From JAGOUA01 sp964428975 (GTDB taxonomy: Bacteria > Patescibacteriota > Patescibacteriia > 2-12-FULL-60-25), in the NCBI GenBank assembly GCA_964428975.1, contig CAYSAI010000002.1, forward strand, positions 62,001 to 126,000: a DNA stretch of 64,000 nt, given 5' to 3'. Below the pieces are notes generated by a model, which saw only the letters and a list, made by a program, of their open reading frames with translations, was not told the origin of the DNA and made no database searches. The translations under genes and the position numbers were made by a program. Below, in pieces: positions 7,551 to 15,182 of the stretch. The stretch's first letter is position 1, and the number at the start of each line of letters is the position of its first letter.

Positions 7551-8474
7551 ATGAAGACGCCCCTCATTCGCTCGTGGTCATTCACATGGATCGTACTCAC
7601 GGCTCTGGTCTTTTGCGCACACGTCTTTCTCTTGCGATCGCTTCCTGTATGGCTTGGTATGCTTGGGAGCGGTGTGTTGCTCGCCGCGTATGGATGGTTT
7701 TGTGCGGGCATCGTTCAAGCCTATCAAGATGTAACGAATACACGTATTGACGAGGAAAAATCCGAGTTTGTGGCGCTTGCTTCGCATCAATTACGCACGC
7801 CTCTTACGGCGATTCGCTGGTATGCCGATATGCTGGTTCATGGGCAGGTGGGAGAGCTTCCTCAAAAACAGCGTGCGTATGTCGATAAAATTTACGCGTC
7901 TGCAAAACGTATGAGTGAGCTCGTGACGGCACTCCTTGATGTTTCGCGTATTGAGCTCGGCACCATTCTTGTTGATCCTGTGCCGACGGATATTCGCGAG
8001 GTGGTGAAAGAGATGATGAGTGATCTTACGCATACGATCGACGCCAAGCATCAAACGTTTACACATGACTACGCAAGCGATCTCGCCCTTGTGTCGGTTG
8101 ATCCAAAGCTTCTGCATATCGTGCTGCAAAACGTGCTTACGAATGCGGTAAAATACACGCCAGAACAAGGAATTATCACGCTCACGATGGAAACGGATGC
8201 AGAACACGTGCTCCTGCGCGTGCAAGACACGGGCTACGGTATTCCTCAAGAACAACAGCACAAAATCTTCACAAAGATGTTTCGTGCTGATAATATTCAG
8301 CAGGTAGAGACAGACGGAACGGGACTTGGGCTCTATCTCGTCAAGATGATTTTGGATGAAGTGGGAGAAACCATCTCGTTTACGTCAGACGAGGGAGTTG
8401 GAACGGAGTTTCTTCTCACGATCAAGAAAAGCGGTTGGTGTGCGCAACGAAACGGAAAATACTTAGACTCTTAA
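7551..8474 (+). CDS. Membrane sensor histidine kinase
   Basis: Two-component sensor of 307 residues. Two N-terminal spans (about 11-30 and 33-57) are joined by almost no extracytoplasmic loop, so any signal is probably sensed in or at the membrane. HisKA: ASHQLRTPLTAIRW with phospho-acceptor His79. HATPase domain: N-box QNVLTNAVKYTP, G1 DTGYGIP, G2 GTGLGLYLVK. One of the few genes here with a clear Shine-Dalgarno (AGGAG at 7540-7545). The receiver-only regulator follows by 8 bp, then two secreted-protein genes, so the pair may control the surface-protein cluster. Confidence 0.93.
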   Translation: MKTPLIRSWSFTWIVLTALVFCAHVFLLRSLPVWLGMLGSGVLLAAYGWFCAGIVQAYQDVTNTRIDEEKSEFVALASHQLRTPLTAIRWYADMLVHGQVGELPQKQRAYVDKIYASAKRMSELVTALLDVSRIELGTILVDPVPTDIREVVKEMMSDLTHTIDAKHQTFTHDYASDLALVSVDPKLLHIVLQNVLTNAVKYTPEQGIITLTMETDAEHVLLRVQDTGYGIPQEQQHKIFTKMFRADNIQQVETDGTGLGLYLVKMILDEVGETISFTSDEGVGTEFLLTIKKSGWCAQRNGKYLDS

Positions 8475-8482
8475 TAGATTGT

Positions 8483-8851
8483 ATGCCTTACCCCCTTCTC
8501 GTGGTTGAAGATGATGCGATGCTTTCAGAAGCGCTGACCGATACGTTTACGCGAGCGGGTTTTCTTGTACACGTGGCAAAAGATGGGGAAGAGGGGCTCG
8601 CGCTCGCTGCATCTCTTGCGCCTGCGTGTATCCTTCTCGATATTGTTATGCCAAAAATGCACGGGATTGAGATGTTGAAACGTTTACGCGCCGAACCATG
8701 GGGGGCGACGATTCCCGTGATCGTGCTCTCGAATTTGAGCGCAGGGCAAGATATTGAAGAGGTAAAAAAGTATCACGTGGTTGACTTTTTGATCAAAGCA
8801 CAGTGTCCATTAGAAGATTTAGTCACGAAGGTGAAGAAAATTCTCGCGTAA
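8483..8851 (+). CDS. Single-domain response regulator (receiver only)
   Basis: 122 residues forming one receiver domain: acidic pocket E9-D10-D11, phospho-acceptor Asp53 in LLDIVMPKMHG, Ser83 in VLSN and Lys105 in LIKA. No DNA-binding output domain, so it probably acts by protein contacts or as a phosphate relay. The start at 8483 is chosen because MPYPLLVVEDD aligns with receiver N-termini; the longer GTG-initiated frame overlaps the kinase. It lies between the kinase (8 bp) and the 8855 gene (3 bp), suggesting one operon. Confidence 0.9.
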   Translation: MPYPLLVVEDDAMLSEALTDTFTRAGFLVHVAKDGEEGLALAASLAPACILLDIVMPKMHGIEMLKRLRAEPWGATIPVIVLSNLSAGQDIEEVKKYHVVDFLIKAQCPLEDLVTKVKKILA

Positions 8852-8854
8852 TCT

Positions 8855-9709
8855 ATGAAACGATGGCATTTTTTTGGAGGATTGCTGGCGATGCTTGGGT
8901 GTGTCGTGTTTCCGTCCATCACACAGGCGATAGGCGTGTCTCCGGGTGTGCTTACGATGAATGGATTGCTTCGTGGTCAAGACTATACGCAAACGATACA
9001 GGTATCTTCCTATTCAGAGACGCCGATCAAGCGTTTGCGCGTATCTGTTGAAGGGCCGGATGCGTCCTTCGTAAGCGTGTCTTCACCCACGGTCGTTGTC
9101 GATCCAGCCGAGCCCAATACTCCTATTGAGGTACGTATTCGCGCACGAGGAGATCTTCGCGTCTATCGCGCCGCGGTGGTGATCACACCTGATATGACGG
9201 TCGAAGATGATCTGTTTGGGGCAGCGCGAGCGCTTCCTCAAGTACGTATGACGCTCACATGGACCGTTACGACCACCGCACAAGAAAAAATGGTTCTTGA
9301 GAGTGTATTTATGAACGCTTCTGCTGCAGAAGAACCTCTCAATATACAGGGAACAGTCTCAAATACGGGAAATGTGCCTCTCACGGTGCGTTCGCTTGAG
9401 CTTGCGGGGGAGGTGTTTACTCCTTCTCTTACACGGCCACTTTCTCTGCGTGTAGAACCATTTCAACGGGCGACATTTTTTGTGACGACGACGCATGCGT
9501 TATCTTCAGGTGTGCATCCTGTCAAAATACGCCTACTTGATGCAAAAAACAGAGAGCTCGTAGCGCATGAAGGAGAGGCGCGTGTGACGGGAGCGTATAT
9601 GCCGAATACGAACACCGCTCCTTCGTGGTGGAGCCGTGTTCCTCTGAAGCTCGTCGGGGGTGTGAGTATACTGATGGGCGTCATTCTTGTTCTTTCCTTC
9701 TTTCTATGA
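8855..9709 (+). CDS. Secreted Ig-like protein with C-terminal membrane anchor
   Basis: 284 residues, no recognised family. Signal peptide about 1-25 (LLAMLGCVVFPSITQAIG), then a segment GVSPGVLTMNGLLRGQDYTQ shared in style with the next gene (MGVSPGILGAYDLAKNNTVE), two beta-sandwich-like stretches, and a C-terminal hydrophobic segment (LVGGVSILMGVILVLSFFL) ending at the stop. The pattern resembles DUF916/WxL-interacting or NEW3-type domains; this is a family-level guess. Overlaps the next gene by 4 bp (ATGA). Likely faces outward, anchored at its C-terminus. Confidence 0.75.
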   Translation: MKRWHFFGGLLAMLGCVVFPSITQAIGVSPGVLTMNGLLRGQDYTQTIQVSSYSETPIKRLRVSVEGPDASFVSVSSPTVVVDPAEPNTPIEVRIRARGDLRVYRAAVVITPDMTVEDDLFGAARALPQVRMTLTWTVTTTAQEKMVLESVFMNASAAEEPLNIQGTVSNTGNVPLTVRSLELAGEVFTPSLTRPLSLRVEPFQRATFFVTTTHALSSGVHPVKIRLLDAKNRELVAHEGEARVTGAYMPNTNTAPSWWSRVPLKLVGGVSILMGVILVLSFFL

Positions 9710-11097
9710 TATTTCGTCCGCATTCTGTATGGCGAGTCGGTTTCGTGAGTATTCTCGCTATACTGTGTAGCAGTTTGTTTGTTTTAGATGCGTCCGCGAT
9801 GGGGGTGAGTCCAGGAATTCTTGGCGCGTATGATTTAGCAAAAAATAACACGGTTGAACGTACGATCACGGTGATACGACCAAACACACAGGGCGACTGG
9901 GTATTCGCGGTGAAGCTTGAGGGGGATGGGGCGAGATACATGGAGCTCTCCGCGCCCACGGTTACCATTAAAGACGGGGATACTTCCGCACCCTATCAAG
10001 TCCTGTTTAAAACAGAAAGTGCACCAAATGGAAGTTTCAAGGCATCTGTCTTTTTTGAATCAACCACGGTAAAAGATGCGTCGAGTGATGGAAAATCACA
10101 GGGATATAGCATGGGCGTTCGTCAAGCGGCGCTTGTACGCGTGAATTTTTCTGTGACAGATCAGCAAATTCGTGCATTTAAAGTTGAATCCGTTTCTATT
10201 CCTTCAGCAGAAGTGGACGAAGCTCCTGTGGTGGCCTACGTGCTAAGAAACGAAGGAAACGTTGATGCGCGTGTGGATAAAATCACCGCTTTGGTGGTGA
10301 ATACGGTGGACACAGCAACGACCTATCAACTCACGGGAATGATGGACGAAACAGCGATCGTTTCTCCAGGGAAAGCGGAACGTATCAATATTCCTCTTTC
10401 ACAAAAGCTTCCCTTGGGTAAGTATGTGGCGAAGCTCGATTTTTATAAAGATAGTGAGGTGGTTCTATCAGCGGAAAAAGTGTATTTTCAGGTATTTGCG
10501 GAAGGAGTACTCGCCCAAAAAATTGAATTAGACAGTTTTACTGTATCAAGTAAGCAGGTGGAAAAAGGAGAGATCGTGAAAGCGGAAATGCTGTTTAAAA
10601 ACACGGGTGCTCTTAGAACGAAAACGCAGAGTTATCTTGAAATAAAACGAGATGGAAAAACACTGGATATTGTGCGAGGAGAGGAAAAAACGGTTGCAAT
10701 CAATGGAGAGGCAAAAACAACCTTTCTGTGGCGTCCTCTGGAAAAAGGAACGTATCAACTTGAAGCGTATGGTTCGTACGCAGCAGGAGAGACGAAGCAC
10801 TTGACGGAGGAAGTACATGTGGGAAGAGAAGAAGTGAGCGCGGCAGGAAAGGGGAGCAAGACCCTGTGGATACTTCTAGGTGCGTGCGTTCTTGCATTCT
10901 TGTTGCTCTTGCTCATTCTCCTGTTATTGCTTAAGAGAAGAAAAGCAAAAAAAGAGCAGGTTGTGCAAACAGTCGTGCAAATACCAGCATCAGCAACCGC
11001 ACCTGCACAGCCTGTTGCAGCCGTACAAACGCCTACGCCAGCACCCTTGACACCTTCACAAAATAATCCACAGGTTCCCCCTAGTGGTTCTCTGTAA
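9706..11097 (+). CDS. Secreted multi-domain Ig-like protein with C-terminal anchor
   Basis: 463 residues, not assigned to a named family. Signal peptide about 1-31 (ending LDASAMG), N-terminal domain homologous in layout to that of the 8855 product, then further beta-rich domains (one around residues 270-380 resembling a CARDB/NEW3-like adhesin fold), a membrane span of Leu residues (about 395-417) with a basic stop-transfer KRRKAKK, and a cytoplasmic Pro/Ala/Gln tail of about 45 residues. The start at 9706 is set by the ATGA overlap and the signal peptide. With the preceding gene it looks like a diverged tandem pair. Confidence 0.75.
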   Translation: MIFRPHSVWRVGFVSILAILCSSLFVLDASAMGVSPGILGAYDLAKNNTVERTITVIRPNTQGDWVFAVKLEGDGARYMELSAPTVTIKDGDTSAPYQVLFKTESAPNGSFKASVFFESTTVKDASSDGKSQGYSMGVRQAALVRVNFSVTDQQIRAFKVESVSIPSAEVDEAPVVAYVLRNEGNVDARVDKITALVVNTVDTATTYQLTGMMDETAIVSPGKAERINIPLSQKLPLGKYVAKLDFYKDSEVVLSAEKVYFQVFAEGVLAQKIELDSFTVSSKQVEKGEIVKAEMLFKNTGALRTKTQSYLEIKRDGKTLDIVRGEEKTVAINGEAKTTFLWRPLEKGTYQLEAYGSYAAGETKHLTEEVHVGREEVSAAGKGSKTLWILLGACVLAFLLLLLILLLLLKRRKAKKEQVVQTVVQIPASATAPAQPVAAVQTPTPAPLTPSQNNPQVPPSGSL

Positions 11098-11107
11098 AAC
11101 TTTCCTG

Positions 11108-11113
11108 TATACT
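11108..11113 (+). promoter_or_regulatory. -10 box before uORF 1
   Basis: TATACT ends 9 nt before the ATG of the short uORF at 11123. No convincing -35 box was seen. Same spacing as at several other loci in this window. Confidence 0.55.
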
Positions 11114-11122
11114 TCTCGTGCT

Positions 11123-11182
11123 ATGTCGTTGTTCTTTTTAAAAACGCCTAAAGACAGAAAGGGGGTGACGTATGAATACTAA
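11123..11182 (+). CDS. Conserved short upstream ORF 1 (19 codons)
   Basis: Encodes MSLFFLKTPKDRKGVTYEY and overlaps the start of the next gene out of frame. A second copy (MSLFFQKTPMYRKGGDV) sits in the same place before the paralogous small gene at 13797. Both begin 9-10 nt after a -10-like box and both contain the strong Shine-Dalgarno-like AAAGGGGG(G)TGA of the following gene. The copies differ in one G of the G-run, which changes the frame of the end. This suggests a translated leader controlling or coupling the downstream gene; translation itself is inference. Confidence 0.5.
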   Translation: MSLFFLKTPKDRKGVTYEY

Positions 11183-11423
11183 ACTGATCACTCGAATCGG
11201 TGTGGTGTGGGTCGTGTTCTGTGCGATTCTCGCGATCTCTTTGTTGAGCAAGAAATCTGTGGCAGTGCCTCAGACTGTTGCTAGCGCCCCTGCTCAAGTC
11301 ACTCCTTCGAAAGTGCCATCAAGAGCACCCGTGGTGAGAAAAACAACAAAAGATCGTGTGGTGACCCAAGTAGAGGTTGGGGTGAACCCTTCTTCCGCTT
11401 CCACTTCTGTGCGAGTCAAATAA
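11172..11423 (+). CDS. Small signal-anchor protein, cassette copy 1
   Basis: 83 residues: a membrane span with RIGVVWVVFCAILAI (residues 8-22), a Pro/Ser/Thr/Lys linker, and a C-terminus ending TSVRVK. A paralogue at 13797 shares the membrane segment and the ending (TSVKVK). No known family recognised. Its ATG has one of the best Shine-Dalgarno sites of the window (AAGGGGGTGA), lying within the preceding uORF. It precedes a large secreted Cys-containing protein, as the second copy does, suggesting the two work together at the surface. Confidence 0.75.
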   Translation: MNTKLITRIGVVWVVFCAILAISLLSKKSVAVPQTVASAPAQVTPSKVPSRAPVVRKTTKDRVVTQVEVGVNPSSASTSVRVK

Positions 11424-11457
11424 TTCGTGTCCTTTTCTTCTTTTCTCTCTCTTTCAT

Positions 11458-12540
11458 ATGAGTCAATCCACGCCATCATCCGGTGGCTCCGCCCATGCTG
11501 TCATGGGGCTCCTCCTCTTCATTACGGGTCTGCTTATTGTTCTTGTTGGTGTATCACTTCGGTCTCAGGCAGACGCAGAGAATACAACAACAGCGGTGGG
11601 TATTACGAACGCAACTCCGACAGTTAATACTATGCTGTTTGGATATGCAACAAATACAGAACCAAACCCAACGATTAGCGCATTTACGCTAGAAGAAGCA
11701 AGTACAAAAGACGTACATATATTCGGTACCTATAGTGATGAAAACGGTTGTGAAGACGTGAGTGCGAGCGGTACGATGAAACTCGTGTTCTATCGAACTG
11801 GCTCTGCGGCAACATCCACAGCTACTACAGGTTTGTGTGATGCGGGGGCTAACATGCGCTACTGTTACGATGACACCATTGGAAGCCCTGCCTATGTGTC
11901 CAGTTCAAACGTCGGAAGTTCGTGTACAGGTGGTACGGATACGACAGCAACCTACGACTTCGCTCTCAAGGTCAAGTTCTATGCAGATCCAACGTCTGGC
12001 TCTGGAACGGATACGGAATTCGCGAGCGAAACATGGGGCGTACACGTATACGCGGTTGATGCGGCTTACGCGACAGGTACACGCTGGTCATCTATAGAAA
12101 TGAATGATTTGACGGCACTTACTCTTCTAGACTCAACGATCCAGTTTGGAACCCTCGCTGTTGATGCTGAGACTATTTCTACATCAAACGGGGATACGGC
12201 TAAGATGGTTGCCGCACAAAACTCAGGAAACCGAAACATGCTTGATGTCGGCCTTTCTGGAACAGCTCTTACCTGTTCACTCGGTACGATTGCGGTCGGT
12301 CAGGTCAAGTACGCGACGGGTACGTATGATTCAGGCCTCACGTACACCACGTATCCAGGAACGCTTTCTAGTGGAAGTGCTGTGTCAGCTGGCTTCTATC
12401 TCGGTATTGCTCGTGGAGCAGAAGGGGTAGAAACAGGAGAAACAGTATCTACGAACACGCACTGGGGAATCAAAATTCCTACAGGTGTGAGTGGAAGCTG
12501 TGCAGGAACGATCACGTTCACTGCTCAAGCTCAGCCATAG
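11458..12540 (+). CDS. Secreted Cys-containing surface protein, paralogue 1 of 4
   Basis: 360 residues. N-terminal hydrophobic segment GLLLFITGLLIVLVGVSLRS (about 18-37) followed by QADAE, either a signal peptide with a long n-region or a signal anchor. The rest is rich in Ser/Thr/Gly with beta-strand alternation and conserved cysteines in NGC.DV, MRYCYDD, SCTGGTDT, LTCSLGTI and a C-terminal SCAGTITFTAQAQP, probably disulfide bonded outside the cell. Three paralogues follow (12608, 14064, 15183). No Shine-Dalgarno: the 30 nt before the ATG are almost all pyrimidines. Not a recognised family; an adhesin or filament subunit is possible. Confidence 0.8.
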   Translation: MSQSTPSSGGSAHAVMGLLLFITGLLIVLVGVSLRSQADAENTTTAVGITNATPTVNTMLFGYATNTEPNPTISAFTLEEASTKDVHIFGTYSDENGCEDVSASGTMKLVFYRTGSAATSTATTGLCDAGANMRYCYDDTIGSPAYVSSSNVGSSCTGGTDTTATYDFALKVKFYADPTSGSGTDTEFASETWGVHVYAVDAAYATGTRWSSIEMNDLTALTLLDSTIQFGTLAVDAETISTSNGDTAKMVAAQNSGNRNMLDVGLSGTALTCSLGTIAVGQVKYATGTYDSGLTYTTYPGTLSSGSAVSAGFYLGIARGAEGVETGETVSTNTHWGIKIPTGVSGSCAGTITFTAQAQP

Positions 12541-12555
12541 TCTCGGCTCAAAAAT

Positions 12556-12581
12556 ACTCCTCGCTTCGCGGGGAGTTTTTT
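12556..12581 (+). terminator. Rho-independent terminator after paralogue 1
   Basis: Nine-base-pair stem ACTCCTCGC/GCGGGGAGT with TTC loop and six T residues. A near-identical terminator follows paralogue 3 at 15134, further evidence of cassette duplication. Confidence 0.88.
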
Positions 12582-12592
12582 GTTGTGTGTGG

Positions 12593-12598
12593 TATACT
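12593..12598 (+). promoter_or_regulatory. -10 box for paralogue 2
   Basis: TATACT immediately after the terminator, 9 nt before the ATG at 12608; implies a leaderless mRNA. No clear -35 box. Confidence 0.6.
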
Positions 12599-12607
12599 CC
12601 GCATGCT

Positions 12608-13654
12608 ATGCAATCATCTCCAGCGTCATCCAGTGGCAGTAATATCCGTGCAATCATGGGGTTACTTCTCTTGATTACGGGGCTTCTCATCGTTCTGGTC
12701 GGTGTATCTCTTCGGTCTCAGGCAGACGATGCCACGACAACGGTGAGTATCGCCAACGCTACACCTGTTGTTGCTGATATCAACATCGGTTACGCATCTC
12801 AAGTAGCAACAGGGGATTCGGCACTCATGTTAATGGAGGCAACAACGAAGGATATGTTCATTTTTGGATCCTACAGTCATGCGAATGGATGTTCAAGTGT
12901 CAACGCAAGTGGCACGATCAAGCTCGTGATGTACAGAACAGGCTCTGCAGCAACCACAACGAGCAGCGGCTTATGTGATGCAGGTCCAAATACGCGGTAT
13001 TGCTACGATGAAACGATCGGAGAAGCCTACTCGTCAAGTTCAAATATTGGGAGCACATGTCTGGGTGGAACCGACACGACGGCAGACTACCAATTCGTCG
13101 TGAAGATGAAGTTCTACGCAGATCCAACGGCTGCGAATACAGAATTCGCGAGCGACACATGGCGGTTTCATGTCTATGCGGTAGACGGGATTGGAGGTAT
13201 CGGAACACGTAGCATAGACAGAGATGTGGCAGATCTGACCGCTCTTGACTTGCTAGACTCATCCATTGCTTTTGGAACGCTCGCTATTGGAGGCAATGCG
13301 ATCGCCACTTCAAACTTCGACATAGATAGAACGGTCCCAGTACGAAACACGGGTAATAGAAATACGTTGGATATAGGTCTTTCTGGAACCGCTATGCCAT
13401 GTAATCGGAGCACTATTCCTGTGGGAAATATCAAATACGCAACAGGTGTCCACAATGCTTCATCTACGTATGCTTCGTACCCAGGAACGCTTTCCACGTC
13501 CAATGTGTCTGCTGGGTTCTCCCTCGGTATTGCTCGTGGAGCGCAAGGAGCGGAAACAGTGACAACGAATACGCACTGGGGTATCCAAATTCCACTGGGT
13601 GTGAGCGGAAGCTGTACAGGAACGGTTACCTTTGCCGCTCAAGCACAACCATAG
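12608..13654 (+). CDS. Secreted Cys-containing surface protein, paralogue 2 of 4
   Basis: 348 residues from the ATG 9 nt after the TATACT box; an in-frame extension upstream crosses the terminator and is rejected. Same design as paralogue 1: N-terminal GLLLLITGLLIVLVGVSLRS, then QADDATTT, conserved cysteines (NGCSSVN, TRYCYDE, CLGGTDT, PCNRSTI) and the ending SCTGTVTFAAQAQP. Clear protein-level homology along the full length to 11458, 14064 and 15183. Probably an exported, disulfide-stabilised surface protein; function unknown. It has a separate transcript from paralogue 1, because a terminator and a new promoter lie between them. Confidence 0.8.
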   Translation: MQSSPASSSGSNIRAIMGLLLLITGLLIVLVGVSLRSQADDATTTVSIANATPVVADINIGYASQVATGDSALMLMEATTKDMFIFGSYSHANGCSSVNASGTIKLVMYRTGSAATTTSSGLCDAGPNTRYCYDETIGEAYSSSSNIGSTCLGGTDTTADYQFVVKMKFYADPTAANTEFASDTWRFHVYAVDGIGGIGTRSIDRDVADLTALDLLDSSIAFGTLAIGGNAIATSNFDIDRTVPVRNTGNRNTLDIGLSGTAMPCNRSTIPVGNIKYATGVHNASSTYASYPGTLSTSNVSAGFSLGIARGAQGAETVTTNTHWGIQIPLGVSGSCTGTVTFAAQAQP

Positions 13655-13690
13655 AGGGAAAGTGTAGGAAAAATTTTCTCTCTTGATTCA

Positions 13691-13727
13691 ACCTCGCTTC
13701 GCGTACGAGGTGAAGTTTGTTTTTTTA
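13691..13727 (+). terminator. Probable terminator after paralogue 2
   Basis: Stem ACCTCG/CGAGGT (13691-13711) followed by GAAGTTTG and a run of seven T residues. The spacing between stem and T-run is longer than in the other terminators. Confidence 0.55.
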
Positions 13728-13746
13728 TGCTAGACTCTTTTTTGCT

Positions 13747-13800
13747 ATGTCGTTGTTCTTTCAAAAAACGCCTATGTACAGAAAGGGGGGTGACGTATGA
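13747..13800 (+). CDS. Conserved short upstream ORF 2 (17 codons)
   Basis: Encodes MSLFFQKTPMYRKGGDV and ends with a TGA that overlaps the next start codon (ATGA at 13797-13800), an arrangement typical of translational coupling. It corresponds to the uORF at 11123; the first nine codons differ by one residue. The ATG lies 10 nt after a TAGACT box (13731-13736). Confidence 0.5.
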   Translation: MSLFFQKTPMYRKGGDV

Positions 13801-14018
13801 ATGCTAAATCCATTAGCAGAATTGGTGTTGTCTGGGTGGTGTTCTGTGCTATTCTCGCGATTACTTTGTTCAGTAGTGGAGCTACTCCAAACGCCGGTGC
13901 TGAAACCTCTGCTCAAGTCACTCGCTCTTCAAGATCAATCTTCTCTTCGTTGAGTCGTAGCAGAGTTAAATCAGATGTACAAAATAACGCTGCACAAACA
14001 AGCGTGAAGGTTAAATAA
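13797..14018 (+). CDS. Small signal-anchor protein, cassette copy 2
   Basis: 73 residues, paralogue of the 11172 product: identical core membrane segment RIGVVWVVFCAILAI, a variable Ser/Arg linker and a C-terminal TSVKVK. Strong Shine-Dalgarno (AAGGGGGGTGA) inside the upstream ORF. The conserved ends and variable middle suggest that the membrane anchor and the last six residues carry the function, perhaps contact with the large secreted partner encoded next. Unknown family. Confidence 0.75.
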   Translation: MNAKSISRIGVVWVVFCAILAITLFSSGATPNAGAETSAQVTRSSRSIFSSLSRSRVKSDVQNNAAQTSVKVK

Positions 14019-14063
14019 GGTGTGGGTTTTACAGCTTTTCACTTTTTACTTTTTTACCCTGCC

Positions 14064-15119
14064 ATGCAATTATCTCCATCATCGGGCAACAGTAATACCC
14101 ATGCTGTCACGGGGCTCCTCCTCTTCATTACGGGTCTCTTGATCGTTCTTGTTGGTGTATCACTTCGGTCTCAGGCAGACGCAGAGAATGCAACAACAAC
14201 GGTGGGTATTACGAACGCAACGCCAGTTGTCAGCAGTGTCAATGTTGGATATACGTCTCAAACTGCCACAGGAGATTCGGCTTTGGCTTTAAATGAAGCT
14301 GAGACAAAGCACTTCTATGTGTTTGGTACCTATTCGGATGAGAATGGATGCGCGGATGTGAACGCAAGCGGAACACTCAGGCTTGTGATGTACAGAACGG
14401 GTTCTGCAGCAACATCAACGAGTGCTGGTGCTTGTAACACAGGGTCAAACTTACGATATTGCTACGATGATTCGTTGTTAGGCACGTATTATTCTTTTAT
14501 TTCAAGCATGGCTTCAAATACGTGTGACGGTGGAACGGATACAGAAGCAGATTATGAATTCACTATAAAAACAAAGTTTTACGTAGACCCTACGGCACCA
14601 AATACAGAATTCGCAAGCGAAACATGGCAATTTAATGTGTATGCACACGATGCAGCAGGAGCGAGCGGTTGGAATTCTGTAGCGAAAGATGTCGCTGATC
14701 TTACCGCTTTAAACTTAGAAGATTTTGCGGTCGCTTTTGGAACGCTTGGGATCGGTGAAAGCGCCATTTCTACATCAAACGAAGATATTGATTTTATGAT
14801 TGCTCCACAAAATACGGGAAATAGAAATACGTTGGATATAGGTCTTTCTGGAACGGCTATGTCGTGTAGCTTGGGCACGATTCCTGTGGGAAATATTAAG
14901 TACTCGACAGGTACCTATGATAACGCAGCTACGTATGCTTCGTACCCAGGAACGCTTTCCACGTCCAATGTATCCGCTGGGTTTTACCTCGGTCTTGCTC
15001 GTGGAGCACAAGATGCGGAACTAGTGACGACGAATACGCACTGGGGTATCCAAATTCCACTGGGTGTGAACGGAGACTGTGCGGGAACGATTACCTTCAC
15101 GGCGCAAGCGCAACCATAG
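14064..15119 (+). CDS. Secreted Cys-containing surface protein, paralogue 3 of 4
   Basis: 351 residues. The start at 14064 (MQLSPSSG) matches the starts of paralogues 1 and 2; a longer frame from 14022 is less likely. N-terminal GLLLFITGLLIVLVGVSLRS is followed by QADAENATT. Conserved cysteines occur in NGCADVN, LRYCYDD, CDGGTDT, SCSLGTI and DCAGTITFTAQAQP. Parts of the DNA (for example around 14085-14215) are almost identical to paralogue 1, pointing to recent duplication or gene conversion. As in paralogue 1, the sequence before the ATG is pyrimidine-rich and lacks a Shine-Dalgarno site. Confidence 0.8.
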   Translation: MQLSPSSGNSNTHAVTGLLLFITGLLIVLVGVSLRSQADAENATTTVGITNATPVVSSVNVGYTSQTATGDSALALNEAETKHFYVFGTYSDENGCADVNASGTLRLVMYRTGSAATSTSAGACNTGSNLRYCYDDSLLGTYYSFISSMASNTCDGGTDTEADYEFTIKTKFYVDPTAPNTEFASETWQFNVYAHDAAGASGWNSVAKDVADLTALNLEDFAVAFGTLGIGESAISTSNEDIDFMIAPQNTGNRNTLDIGLSGTAMSCSLGTIPVGNIKYSTGTYDNAATYASYPGTLSTSNVSAGFYLGLARGAQDAELVTTNTHWGIQIPLGVNGDCAGTITFTAQAQP

Positions 15120-15133
15120 TCTCGGCACAAAAA

Positions 15134-15159
15134 ACTTCTCGCTTCGCGGGGAGTTTTTT
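15134..15159 (+). terminator. Rho-independent terminator after paralogue 3
   Basis: Nine-pair stem ACTTCTCGC/GCGGGGAGT, TTC loop, six T residues; nearly the same as the terminator at 12556. Confidence 0.87.
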
Positions 15160-15166
15160 GTTGTGG

Positions 15167-15172
15167 TATACT
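15167..15172 (+). promoter_or_regulatory. -10 box for paralogue 4
   Basis: TATACT 10 nt before the ATG at 15183, directly after the terminator; same arrangement as at 12593. Confidence 0.6.
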
Positions 15173-15182
15173 GGTTTTCGAT

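Noticed and set aside
12491..12607. Upstream extension of surface paralogue 2
   Set aside because: It would be translated across a strong terminator and the -10 box; the ATG at 12608 matches the other paralogues.
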